A model generated the notes under the pieces. It made no database searches and had not been told where the DNA came from. It saw only the letters and a program-made list of their open reading frames with translations. Positions 31,649 through 40,037 of a stretch of 64,000 bases of DNA are shown here, piece by piece. A program made the position numbers and the translations under genes. The first letter of the stretch is position 1. The number at the start of each line of letters is the position of its first letter. The stretch is from Caulobacteraceae bacterium (GTDB lineage Bacteria > Pseudomonadota > Alphaproteobacteria > Caulobacterales > Caulobacteraceae). The stretch covers positions 1 to 64,000 of the forward strand of contig JAFBAO010000037.1 of the NCBI GenBank assembly GCA_019247715.1. The letters are read 5' to 3'.

Positions 31649-33274
31649 CTATCCCCAGCTCTCCACCACGCCGCGCCGGCGGGCGGCGACCGGCGCCGTG
31701 CGGCTGGGCGGCGAGGCGGGGGTCGCGGAGGGGGCGCCGTAGAGGTATCCCTGGCCGAAATCGACCCCGGCCTGGCGCACGGCTTCCTCCACCTCGGCGC
31801 TCTCGACCATCTCGGCCAGGGTCTTCACCCCCAGCTCGGCGCACATGCCGACCAGGTGGCGGATGAAGGTGGACTGCCGACCGCCGTGCTGGAGCTCGCG
31901 GATGTAGCGGCCGTCGATCTTGACCACGTCGAGGCTGAGCTGCTGCAGGTAGGCCAGCGAGGCCGCCCCGGCGCCGAAGTCGTCCAGGCACACCATGCAC
32001 CCCAGACGGCGCAAGACCTGGATGTGGCGGTCGGCCACCGAAAGGTCCTCGATCGCGGCGCTCTCGGTGATCTCGAAGATCAGCCGGTCCCTGATCGCCG
32101 GCTTGTCGCCCACCAGGGTTTCGACGCAGGTCGGGAAGGCCGGGCTGGTGATGGTGCGCCCCGAGACGTTCACGGCCAGCCTCAGCTTCGGGTCGGCCGC
32201 GAGCGTGGAGACCGCCTTCTCGACCACCGCCAGGTCGAGGCCCTCGATCAGGTCGAGCTCCTCGGCCATTCGGATCATCGGGAAGGGACTGGCGTCGTCG
32301 CCGAACCGGACCAGCGCCTCGTAGTGGTGCAGGGCGCCCGTCTTGAGCCAGACCACCGGCTGGTAGGCGAGGGTGAAGCTGCGCTCGGCGACCGCCGAAC
32401 CCAGCGCGTTCGCCCGCTCCAGGGTGCGCCGCACGGAGCGGTTGAGGGCGTCCTGCACGCTGAGCGGCGGCCCCCCCGCCGACCCGTCGCGGAGGAAGTC
32501 TTCGAGGGCGTAGCGCATCGAGCGGGCGAGCTGGGAGGGCGAGACCTCGCCGGTCAGGGCCATCGACCTGGCCGACACCGTGAGGCCCTCGGTCTCGGCC
32601 ACCAGGCCGATGAGACGCATGACGTTGGCCCCGAGCGCCTCCGGATTCCCGTCGGCGCCGCGGATCACGGCGTAGCGTTCCGCGCCTAGCCTGGCGGCCG
32701 CGCCGCCGCCGGCGGACTGGGCGCGAAGCGCGCCCGCCAGCCGGGTCTGGACCGCCGAGCGGGTCGCCTGCGGCAGGCCCTGAACGAGGCTCTCGAGCCC
32801 CGCGAGCTCCACGAAGGCGAGCTCCAGCTGTTCGCCGGTCGCCTGCGCCGCCTCGATGAGCCGCTTGCCGGCGGCCTCGAAGCTCTGCAGGTCGTGGAGG
32901 CCCCCCTCGGCCCCGCCCACGAACGGCGGCGCGGCCCTGGTCAAGGCGCAGGAGACGGCGCCACGGTTTTCGGGCAGCCGGCATACGCGGATGGCGAACC
33001 CCCGTCCGCCGCCCCCCGGTTCGGCCAGGCGCGCGCTCACCGGCCCGAGGCGGGCGCCGCTCTGGGCGCAGAGGAACAGGGCCTCGATGAGGTCGTGATC
33101 GCCTGGGTCGACGAACTCGCGCCAGGAGCGCCCGATCAGCGACTGCTCCGGCCCGCCGGCCAGGGTCGCGGCGGCGCCGACGGCGAAGACGATGCGCTCG
33201 TCCACGCCCACCTCCATGAGGAGGTCCGCCGAGGCGAAGGCGAAGCCGAGCAGCCGATGAGGTGCTATGGACAA
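31649..33274 (-). CDS. PAS-GGDEF(degenerate)-EAL cyclic-di-GMP phosphodiesterase
   Basis: Encodes 541 residues from the TTG at 33274 (SIAPHRLLGFAFASADLLMEVG); an ATG at 33328 would add 18 residues. A PAS-like domain (about 10-130) and a linker with a degenerate GGDEF-like fold precede an EAL domain (about 290-525). Catalytic residues are all present: EAL 319-321, Asn369, Glu401, Asp431-Asp432 (DDFGAG), Lys452, Glu488, Glu491 and Gln508. It should hydrolyse c-di-GMP and so favour motility over attachment, consistent with its place next to fliOP (convergent) and polysaccharide genes. Start choice is uncertain. Confidence 0.85.
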   Translation of the reverse strand: MSIAPHRLLGFAFASADLLMEVGVDERIVFAVGAAATLAGGPEQSLIGRSWREFVDPGDHDLIEALFLCAQSGARLGPVSARLAEPGGGGRGFAIRVCRLPENRGAVSCALTRAAPPFVGGAEGGLHDLQSFEAAGKRLIEAAQATGEQLELAFVELAGLESLVQGLPQATRSAVQTRLAGALRAQSAGGGAAARLGAERYAVIRGADGNPEALGANVMRLIGLVAETEGLTVSARSMALTGEVSPSQLARSMRYALEDFLRDGSAGGPPLSVQDALNRSVRRTLERANALGSAVAERSFTLAYQPVVWLKTGALHHYEALVRFGDDASPFPMIRMAEELDLIEGLDLAVVEKAVSTLAADPKLRLAVNVSGRTITSPAFPTCVETLVGDKPAIRDRLIFEITESAAIEDLSVADRHIQVLRRLGCMVCLDDFGAGAASLAYLQQLSLDVVKIDGRYIRELQHGGRQSTFIRHLVGMCAELGVKTLAEMVESAEVEEAVRQAGVDFGQGYLYGAPSATPASPPSRTAPVAARRRGVVESWG

Positions 33275-33344
33275 AAAGCGTCCCGAGGTTGTGCGGGAAT
33301 GGCACGATCCCACGCCCCTCTTAACCATCCGTTGCCCGGCGGGC

Positions 33345-34418
33345 TTAACCGGTGAGCACCCGCGCCAGCGCCGCCGCCGCCGGCTTGGGGCGGCCCGCAT
33401 CGTCGAAAAGCAGGGGCGCGTCGGCCGGATCGCCGCCGCAGAAGCGGGTTCTCAGGCAGGAGTCGCTGTCCCTCAGGCCCCAGAAGGAGAAGGCGTAGCG
33501 CTGCGACGACGGCAGCCGTCGGAAGGCATCGGCGGTGATCGCCACCAGGTCGGCCTGGCGCTGCAGCCGGTCGGTGAGCCCGGTCGGCTCGAGGGCGCCC
33601 GCGTGTGTCGAGACATCGAGCTCCGAGACGTGGATCGGCAGCCCGAGCGCCGCCAGCTCGCGCATCATCGGCGCGATCCCCGACCCGTCCTCGTCCCAGC
33701 GCATGTGCATCTGGGTCCCGAGACCGCCCAGGGGAACGCCGCGCGCCAGCAGGTCCTCCGCCAGGCGCAGGAACGTCGCGCGCTTGGCCGGGCGGCTGTG
33801 CAGATTGTACTCGTTCAAGAACAGCCGCGCCTGCGGGTCGGCCTCGCGGGCGTGGTCGAAGGCGCGGGCGATGTAGTCGAGGCCGAGCGCCTCGCGCCAC
33901 AGGCAATCGCGCAGGCCCTCGCCGTCCTCGGCCACCGGCTCGTTGACCACGTCCCATCCCGCCACTTGGCCGCGGTAGCGTCCGGCGACGTCCAGGACGT
34001 AGCGACGGTACGCCGCGCCGAAGGCGGCCGGATCGGCGCGAAGCCGCTCGAAGGAGGGCGGGCGGTAGATGTACCAGACCAGCGTGTGGCCATGCAGCCG
34101 CAGATCGTTGCTCCGGGCGAAGCCGGCGATCCGGTCGGCGCCCTGGAAGTCGAGCCCGCCGTCCGGCCGCAGGACGCGCTCCATCTTCATCTCCAGGCCG
34201 GGCGTGATCTGGCTGAAGTTGGCGAGCAGCAGGGAGACGGCGGCCGGGTCGGCGAGAAGATCGGCGGTGATCGAGGCCCCCAGCGGAAAGGGCGCCAGGG
34301 CGCGCAGCGGCGGCGGAGCGGGGGAAGGGCCGGCCTTGGCCGCCGGTCGGCAGGCGACCGCCGCCAGGGCGGCGCCGAGGAAGAGACGGCGCGCAATCCG
34401 CCCGGCGGGCGGCCTCAC
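33345..34418 (-). CDS. Tat-exported GH10 endo-1,4-beta-xylanase-like lipoprotein
   Basis: Encodes 357 residues from a GTG overlapping the upstream stop (GTGA). The N-terminus has a twin-arginine RRLFLGAAL and a lipobox ending at Cys23 (AAVAC), so it is a surface or periplasmic lipoprotein. GH10 catalytic residues are Glu160 (WDVVNEP, acid/base) and Glu266 (HVSELDV, nucleophile); HGHTLVW is also typical. It is shorter than plant-degrading xylanases and has no carbohydrate-binding module. Coupling to a WecG-type glycosyltransferase suggests a role in the organism's own polysaccharide (trimming or release) rather than in feeding. Confidence 0.88.
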   Translation of the reverse strand: MRPPAGRIARRLFLGAALAAVACRPAAKAGPSPAPPPLRALAPFPLGASITADLLADPAAVSLLLANFSQITPGLEMKMERVLRPDGGLDFQGADRIAGFARSNDLRLHGHTLVWYIYRPPSFERLRADPAAFGAAYRRYVLDVAGRYRGQVAGWDVVNEPVAEDGEGLRDCLWREALGLDYIARAFDHAREADPQARLFLNEYNLHSRPAKRATFLRLAEDLLARGVPLGGLGTQMHMRWDEDGSGIAPMMRELAALGLPIHVSELDVSTHAGALEPTGLTDRLQRQADLVAITADAFRRLPSSQRYAFSFWGLRDSDSCLRTRFCGGDPADAPLLFDDAGRPKPAAAALARVLTG

Positions 34419-35233
34419 GGATTGTCCAGGCGGGCGTCGGCGGCCAGCTCTTCGTCGTCGCGGTGTGTCAGATCCCGGACCACGGCCGGAATGAAGCCCC
34501 AGGAATCCACGAAGTAGCGCCGGAAGAGCCGCCGCCGATCGTGCGCGAAACGCCAGGCCCACTCGAGACCCATGTCCCTGAGCGCCCTGGGGGCCCGACG
34601 CGAGGTGCCCACCAGGAAGTTCGGACCCGAGCCCACCGCGCAGGCGTACAGGTCGCCAAGCTCTCGCCGATGCTGGTCGATCCAGATTTCCGACTTCGGC
34701 GCGCCGAGACCGAAGATCAGGTGGGTGGCGCGGTGACTTCGGATCGTCGCGCAGAGCGCGTCGGTGGCTTGCGGGTCGTCCTCGAACCCCATGGGCGGAC
34801 AGGCGTAGCCGATGGCCTGCGGCGCGAACCCCTGGGCGGCCAACAGCTCCATCAGCCGATCGCCGGTGGCCTCATTGCTGACCACGAAGAACGGCCTGTG
34901 CAGCTTTGGGCGCAGGGCGGGGATCAATGCGGCGAGCAGGTCGGCGCCCGTGCAGCGGCGCGCCTGCAGTCCCTTCAGCCGGGCGTAGAGCCAGACCGGA
35001 GTCCCGTCGATGGTGACGTTCCAGGCGTGATCGTAGGCGGCCTGGAACTCGGGGCTGTGCTGGAGGCGCACCACATGGTCGAGGTTCATGGTGGCCACCA
35101 GGCGCGCGCCGCCGCCGACCAGCGGCGGCCTGATCATCTGCTCCACCAGTTCGGCGATGGAAAAGAGACTGATCCGGACGCCGAACAGGGGTGTGTGGGC
35201 AGGGGCTTTGGGAGACTGCGGCTGCTCCGGCAT
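34415..35233 (-). CDS. WecG/TagA/CpsF family glycosyltransferase (GT26)
   Basis: Encodes 272 residues from the ATG at 35231-35233 (MPEQPQSPKAPAHTPLFGVRI). GT26 hallmarks are VATMNLDHVVRLQHSPEF, the conserved Asp and Thr in NVTIDGTPVW, CTGADLLAAL, and the C-terminal IFGLGAPKSEIWIDQHR plus a basic tail that recruits membrane. GT26 enzymes add N-acetylmannosaminuronate or N-acetylmannosamine to undecaprenyl-linked sugars. Its stop overlaps the GH10 start, linking it to polysaccharide assembly. Confidence 0.9.
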   Translation of the reverse strand: MPEQPQSPKAPAHTPLFGVRISLFSIAELVEQMIRPPLVGGGARLVATMNLDHVVRLQHSPEFQAAYDHAWNVTIDGTPVWLYARLKGLQARRCTGADLLAALIPALRPKLHRPFFVVSNEATGDRLMELLAAQGFAPQAIGYACPPMGFEDDPQATDALCATIRSHRATHLIFGLGAPKSEIWIDQHRRELGDLYACAVGSGPNFLVGTSRRAPRALRDMGLEWAWRFAHDRRRLFRRYFVDSWGFIPAVVRDLTHRDDEELAADARLDNP

Positions 35234-35345
35234 TCGGCGAGAGGCTCGTTTTGGGACTGACAGGGAAGGCGGCGCCCGTCCGGTGGCAAGCGCCGCGCCA
35301 GCCTCCCCGCTGCGGGTGTCCGCCCGCCGTCCTATCTGCCAGAAG

Positions 35346-35906
35346 ATGCGGATGGCCTCACCGTCGTCGCCAGAATCGCCGCCGCGCGAACGCCCGACCG
35401 CCCGCGTGCTGCTGTTGGACCCCCAGGGCCGCATCCTGCTGATGCGCGCCCATCCGCCGAGCGACCCGGAGGGCCCGTCCTTCTGGTTCACCGTCGGGGG
35501 TGGAGTCGAGCCGGGGGAAAGCCTTCGGGAAGCCGCCGCGCGGGAGGTCGTCGAGGAGACCGGACTCATCGACGCCGAGATCGGGCCCCGCGTCTGGTAC
35601 AGCGAAGCCATCCTCCACGACGAGGAAAAGCGGCCGATGAAGCTCATCGAGCACTTCTTCGTCGCCTACACGAAGGGTGGCGGCCTTTCTCGGCGCGGCT
35701 GGCAGGCGATGGAGCATCGGCTGGTGGAGGAGCTAAGGTGGTGGACGCTCCAACAGCTAAGCCTTACCGAGGTCAAGGTCTATCCGGAGGGGTTGGCCGA
35801 ACTTCTGGTTGATGTCCTGGCGGGCCGGTTCGCCCCAGAGCCGCTGGTGATTCGGACCCTGCAGGGGCCGGTCTTCCCGCTTCCGAAGGTGGAAATCTCC
35901 CTCTAG
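35346..35906 (+). CDS. Nudix hydrolase
   Basis: Encodes 186 residues. The Nudix box is complete at residues 52-74 (G52-x5-E58-x7-R66-E67-x3-E71-x-G73). VLLLDPQGRILLMRAH and EHFFVAYTKGG are typical flanks. The family hydrolyses nucleoside diphosphates linked to another moiety; substrate unknown. It diverges from the glycosyltransferase gene with a 112-nt gap. The first of two nearby ATGs (35346, 35352) is used. Confidence 0.88.
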   Translation: MRMASPSSPESPPRERPTARVLLLDPQGRILLMRAHPPSDPEGPSFWFTVGGGVEPGESLREAAAREVVEETGLIDAEIGPRVWYSEAILHDEEKRPMKLIEHFFVAYTKGGGLSRRGWQAMEHRLVEELRWWTLQQLSLTEVKVYPEGLAELLVDVLAGRFAPEPLVIRTLQGPVFPLPKVEISL

Positions 35907-36036
35907 GGGCGCCGCTGCTGAAAGTTGAGCGCATCCAAACCTGGCTGCGCGCGTTCTTTTCTGAGCGTCGGGGCAACTATACGCGCGTCCGGGCGACTCG
36001 TTTCTGTACTGGACGGCGAATGACGAGGAGTCAGCC

Positions 36037-36696
36037 ATGCGTAAGCTACTCATAAGCGCCGGAGTGGCGGCGCTAGCCCTGCCGAGTCTGGCCATGGCCC
36101 AGGCGTCGGACTGCTACGAGCACAAGCAGAACACCCGGATCGCCGGCACGTTGCTGGGCGCCGGGGCCGGCGCCCTGATCGGCGGCTCGGTCGCCGGCCA
36201 CGGCTCGAAGGGAACCGGGGCGGTGATCGGCGCGATCGGGGGCGGGGTGGTGGGCAACGTCGCGGCCGGGGCGGCCGCCAAGTGCGGCTACTACGACTCG
36301 CACGGCGTGTGGCGCACGTCGGGGGGCTACTACGACGGCTACGACCGTTGGGTGGACTACAGTCCATCGGGCTACTACGACGCGCACGGCCACTGGATCG
36401 CCGCCGCGCCGTCGGCCTCGACCTACGGCGAAGAGACCTCTTATGTGGGCCGCAGCGATGATATCGACCGCCGCGCCAACTGGCTCGGCCGCAGGATACA
36501 GGCCGGCGAGGATCGCGGCGCGCTTTCGCGCGATGACGCCGACGACGCCTATCGCGAGCTGAACCGGATCCGCCAGCGCGAGGCGCGGCTGATGGACTAT
36601 CATGGCGGCCTCACCGTAGACGACCGCGCCGAGCTTTCGACCCGGCTCGACCGGCTCAGCGGCCGGGTGAGCCGCGATTCGAACTCCGGCTACTGA
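36037..36696 (+). CDS. Secreted glycine-zipper 2TM domain protein
   Basis: Encodes 219 residues. Signal peptide 1-21 (ends LAMAQA). A glycine zipper (about 37-80, GTLLGAGAGALIGGSVAGHG and GAIGGGVVGNVAAGAAAK) should insert in a membrane, as in Rickettsia 17-kDa-like proteins. Tyr/Gly/His-rich repeats follow (GYYDGYDRWVDY; GYYDAHGHW). The C-terminal 70 residues are charged and helical. Probably an envelope-stability protein; no operon partner is evident. Confidence 0.82.
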   Translation: MRKLLISAGVAALALPSLAMAQASDCYEHKQNTRIAGTLLGAGAGALIGGSVAGHGSKGTGAVIGAIGGGVVGNVAAGAAAKCGYYDSHGVWRTSGGYYDGYDRWVDYSPSGYYDAHGHWIAAAPSASTYGEETSYVGRSDDIDRRANWLGRRIQAGEDRGALSRDDADDAYRELNRIRQREARLMDYHGGLTVDDRAELSTRLDRLSGRVSRDSNSGY

Positions 36697-36744
36697 CCGC
36701 AGCGGCGGCCCCGTCCGAACCGGGCGGGGCCGCCCAGGCCGAAC

Positions 36745-36924
36745 CTAGCCGTGATGCGGCTTGGCGTGGTGGTGATGGTGGTGATGGCCGCCTTCGCCGT
36801 GGGGAACCACCCGGCAGTGGTCCTGGTCGCGGCTCGTGCAAGGCGGATAGTCGTCCGCCATGACCGGCGCGGCGGCGGCCGCCAGCAAGGCCGCGCTAAG
36901 CGCGGCGATCAGCATCCGGTGCAT
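36745..36924 (-). CDS. Small secreted histidine-rich protein
   Basis: Encodes 59 residues from the ATG at 36924. Signal peptide (MHRMLIAALSAALLAAAAAPVMA) then a 36-residue mature chain with two Cys (YPPCTSRDQDHCRVV) and a C-terminal run of seven His (GGHHHHHHHAKPHHG). The His run and Cys pair suggest metal binding in the periplasm. Short and simple in composition, so the call depends on the signal peptide. It is transcribed away from the PLP enzyme genes. Confidence 0.6.
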   Translation of the reverse strand: MHRMLIAALSAALLAAAAAPVMADDYPPCTSRDQDHCRVVPHGEGGHHHHHHHAKPHHG

Positions 36925-37059
36925 TGTCCTGCCCCTCGTCATGGAATCGAGGCCCTACGCGTCCCGATCGATCCGCGAGGTTAGCGCCGCCCGAGGCGAC
37001 TGCAACAACGAAACGTTAGCGTCTGAGGGCCGATAACCCGCGTCGGGCTCGGCGAGGGG

Positions 37060-38526
37060 ATGATGGCCGCGGCATCGGCTGAAAGATCGGTGGCGGGGCC
37101 GCTGCGCCGCGAGGCCAGGCCGGCCTTCGCCGGAGCGTCCGAGGCGCAGCTGCGGCTCTTGATGGCGAGCGGCGGCGACGAGCGCCTCTGGCTGGACCCG
37201 GTCACGCGCCGCAACCGCTATGGAACGCCGGCCGCCCCGGCGCCCGACGAGCTCTGGTTCTCTTCCTCCACCGCCTGCGCGGTCTCGCCCAGGGGCTGGG
37301 CGGCGGCGGGCGACGCGCTTGGCCGCCTGATCTCGCCGAACGCCGGCGGGGGAGGCCTAGAGGCGTGGTTCGAGGCGATGCGCCGCCGGCTTCTGGCGCT
37401 CTACGGGACGGCGGGCGCCGAGGCCGTCTTCTGCGCGTCGGGCACCGAGGCGGAGTTCCTCGCCCTCTTCGCCGCGGTCAGGCTGGCCGGCGGCGCCGTG
37501 ACCAACCTCGTCGTCGCCCCGGCCGAGACCGGGACGGGCGTGCCGGCCGCCGCGTCGGGCCGTCATTTCCTCGGCCACGCCTCGCTGGGCGGGGCGGTGG
37601 CCAAGGGCGAGGCCGCGCCGGGTTTCGCGGGCGCCGGGATCACCCTGGAGACCATCGAGATACGCCGGCCCGACGGGACCTTGCGGCCCGGGGCCGAAGT
37701 GGACGACGAGGCTGCCGAGCGCGCGGAGCGCATCGCCGCCGGCGGCGGCTTCGTCCTGCTGCATCTGCTGGACGCCTCCAAGACCGGCCGGTCCGGGGTC
37801 AGCCGGGCGGCGGCCCTGGACATCGTCAGCCGGCGTCCGGGACGGGTGCTGGCGGTGGTCGACGCCTGCCAGCTGCGCTGTTCGGCGGCGGCGATCCGCC
37901 GCGACCTGGAATTCGGATTCGCGGTCATGCTCACCGGTTCCAAGTTCGCCGGCGGGCCGCCCTTCTGCGGGGCGCTGCTGTTGCCGGCCGGGCTCGCCGC
38001 CGAGCTGGCGGCCAGGCCGCCCTTGCCCGGCCCGCTCGACGCATATTCGGCGGCGCTCGACTGGCCGTCGGCGCTCAGGCCGCCGCTCCGGCATGGCGCC
38101 AACCTCGGGCTCGGCCTGCGCTGGGCCGCGGCGCTCGCCGAGATGGAGGCCTATGATGGGCTCGAAGCGCCGAAGCGGGCCGCGCTGCTGGCCGCCTTCG
38201 ACGCGGCGGTCGCCGCGCGCGTCGCGGCCAGCCCCGGCCTCGAGCTGCTCGACGCCGAGGCGCCGGCCGCCGCCCCGGGCCTCGCGTCGGTCGTCGATCT
38301 CGACGGCTGCGACGCCCGCGCCGTCTACGAGGCGCTCCAGCTTCCGGGTGGAGGCCATCGCGCCTGCCATCTGGGCCAGCCGGTGGAGGTGGGCGCTCGG
38401 ACAGCGCTTCGCGTGTGCGCCAGCATGCCCATGATCACCGCCGCCGCCGCCCATGGATTCGGCCCCCTGGAGGCCGACCTCGACCTCGTCTTCGAGGCCT
38501 GGGCCGCAGCCCGGCGCCATGTCTGA
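37060..38526 (+). CDS. PLP-dependent aminotransferase class V-like enzyme
   Basis: Encodes 488 residues of a fold-type I PLP protein. SGTEAEF (127-133) binds the cofactor phosphate, Asp268 (VVDACQLR) contacts the pyridine N, and Lys295 (GSKFAGGPPFCGALL) is the Schiff-base lysine. The sequence resembles the aminotransferase class V/cysteine desulfurase group, but no close named family is recognised. It overlaps the following PLP decarboxylase gene by 8 nt, so both enzymes are probably made together in one pathway of amine or amino-acid chemistry. Confidence 0.8.
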   Translation: MMAAASAERSVAGPLRREARPAFAGASEAQLRLLMASGGDERLWLDPVTRRNRYGTPAAPAPDELWFSSSTACAVSPRGWAAAGDALGRLISPNAGGGGLEAWFEAMRRRLLALYGTAGAEAVFCASGTEAEFLALFAAVRLAGGAVTNLVVAPAETGTGVPAAASGRHFLGHASLGGAVAKGEAAPGFAGAGITLETIEIRRPDGTLRPGAEVDDEAAERAERIAAGGGFVLLHLLDASKTGRSGVSRAAALDIVSRRPGRVLAVVDACQLRCSAAAIRRDLEFGFAVMLTGSKFAGGPPFCGALLLPAGLAAELAARPPLPGPLDAYSAALDWPSALRPPLRHGANLGLGLRWAAALAEMEAYDGLEAPKRAALLAAFDAAVAARVAASPGLELLDAEAPAAAPGLASVVDLDGCDARAVYEALQLPGGGHRACHLGQPVEVGARTALRVCASMPMITAAAAHGFGPLEADLDLVFEAWAAARRHV

Positions 38527-39973
38527 GACGCTGCGGCCGCGCGCCGTCTGCCGCAGCCCCCTCGATCCCGCCGACTGGTCCGAGTTCCGGGCCCGCGCGC
38601 ACGAGGCCCTCGACGCCGCCCTGGGCCGGCTCGAGCGGGCCGGGGAGGGGCCAGTCTGGCGTCCCGCCCCGCCACAGGTCCGTGGCCGGTTCGCCGCGGC
38701 GCTGCCGAGGAGCGGCCGGCCGCTGGCCGAGGTGCTGGCCGATTTCGAGGCCTTCATCGCCCCCTATTCGGTGGGCAACACCCACCCGCGGTTCTTCGGC
38801 TGGGCGCATGGGGCCGGCACGCCGGTCGGCGCGATCGCCGAGCTGCTGGCGGGCGCCCTCAACGCCAACTGCGGCGGGCGCGACCATATCGGGCCGATCG
38901 TCGAGCGCCAGATCGCCGGCTGGGCGGCCGAAGCGTTCGGGTTTCCGCCGCAGAGCTCGGGGGTGTTCGTCACCGGCGCCTCGGAGGCGAACTTCCTGGG
39001 GCTGCTGGTGGCCCGCGACGCGGCGCTCGGGCACGCGGTGCGCGGACGGGGGCTCAAGGGGGCCGGCGCCCAGCTCACCGCCTACGCCTCGGCCGAGGCG
39101 CACGGCTGCGTGCGCCAGGCCATGGAGCTCGCGGGAATCGGCGGGGATTTCCTGCGCGCAATCGAGACGGACGAGGCCGGCGCCATGCGTCCCGGCCGGC
39201 TCGCCGAAGCGATCGCGGCCGACCGGGCGGCGGGGCTCGCGCCGTTCCTGGTGACGGCCACGGCCGGCGCGGTGAACTTCGGCGCCTTCGACGACCTGCA
39301 CGCCCTGGCCGACCTCTGCGCCGAGGCGGGGCTGTGGCTGCACGTGGACGGGGCGTTCGGGGCGATGACTAGGCTCTCGCCGCGCCTGCGCTCGCTCACC
39401 GCAGGCCTGGAGCGGGCCCATTCGGTCGCCTTCGACTTCCACAAGTGGGCGCACGTCCCCTACGACGCCGGCTTCCTCCTGGTCCGCGATCCGCTCGCCC
39501 ATCGGGGAACCTTCGCCGCCCCCGCCGCGTACCTCTCGAGGACGCCGCGGGGGCTGGCGGCCGGTGAGGATTGGCCCTGCGATTTCGGTCCCGACCTTTC
39601 TCGTGGGTTTCGGGCCCTGAAGGTCTGGCTGACGTTCCAGACCCTGGGCGCGGACGCCATCGCCGCGGCGATCGAGGCCAACTGCGCCGCCGCCGTGCGG
39701 CTGAAAAGTCGGGTCGCCGCGTCGGACCGGTTCGAGCTCTGCGCGCCCGTCCCGCTCAACATCGTCTGCTTCTCGCGTCGGGGCGATGGGAGCGGCGAGG
39801 TCAACCGCGAGATCGTCATGCGGCTGCAGGAGCGGGGCCTCGCCGCCCCCTCGCTCACCCAGCGCGGCGGGCGCCTCGTGATCCGGGCGGCGATCTTCAA
39901 CCACCGCACCTCGTTCGCCGACATCGACGCCCTGGCGGAGGCGGTCGAAGAGATCGCCGCAGAGCTTGGTTAA
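38519..39973 (+). CDS. Group II PLP-dependent decarboxylase (aromatic/glutamate decarboxylase family)
   Basis: Encodes 484 residues. YSVGNTHPRFFGWAHGAG (83-100) is typical of the family. His195 (AEAHGC) stacks on PLP, Asp277 (HVDGAFG) binds the ring N, and Lys309 (DFHKWAH) forms the aldimine. Members decarboxylate aromatic amino acids, glutamate, 2,4-diaminobutyrate or cysteine sulfinate; the active-site loop here does not decide between them. Some relatives act as aldehyde synthases. The ATG overlaps the preceding gene by 8 nt. Confidence 0.88.
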   Translation: MSETLRPRAVCRSPLDPADWSEFRARAHEALDAALGRLERAGEGPVWRPAPPQVRGRFAAALPRSGRPLAEVLADFEAFIAPYSVGNTHPRFFGWAHGAGTPVGAIAELLAGALNANCGGRDHIGPIVERQIAGWAAEAFGFPPQSSGVFVTGASEANFLGLLVARDAALGHAVRGRGLKGAGAQLTAYASAEAHGCVRQAMELAGIGGDFLRAIETDEAGAMRPGRLAEAIAADRAAGLAPFLVTATAGAVNFGAFDDLHALADLCAEAGLWLHVDGAFGAMTRLSPRLRSLTAGLERAHSVAFDFHKWAHVPYDAGFLLVRDPLAHRGTFAAPAAYLSRTPRGLAAGEDWPCDFGPDLSRGFRALKVWLTFQTLGADAIAAAIEANCAAAVRLKSRVAASDRFELCAPVPLNIVCFSRRGDGSGEVNREIVMRLQERGLAAPSLTQRGGRLVIRAAIFNHRTSFADIDALAEAVEEIAAELG

Positions 39974-40037
39974 CGTTACCAAACCTTAGGACTCGGGCGG
40001 CACAAAGCGTTCTTCAGGGTGCGGATTTTCAGAGGCG

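Noticed and set aside
33321..33350. Two TTAACC half-sites upstream of the EAL gene as a CtrA box
   Set aside because: They are 20 nt apart instead of 7, so a CtrA site is not supported by spacing.
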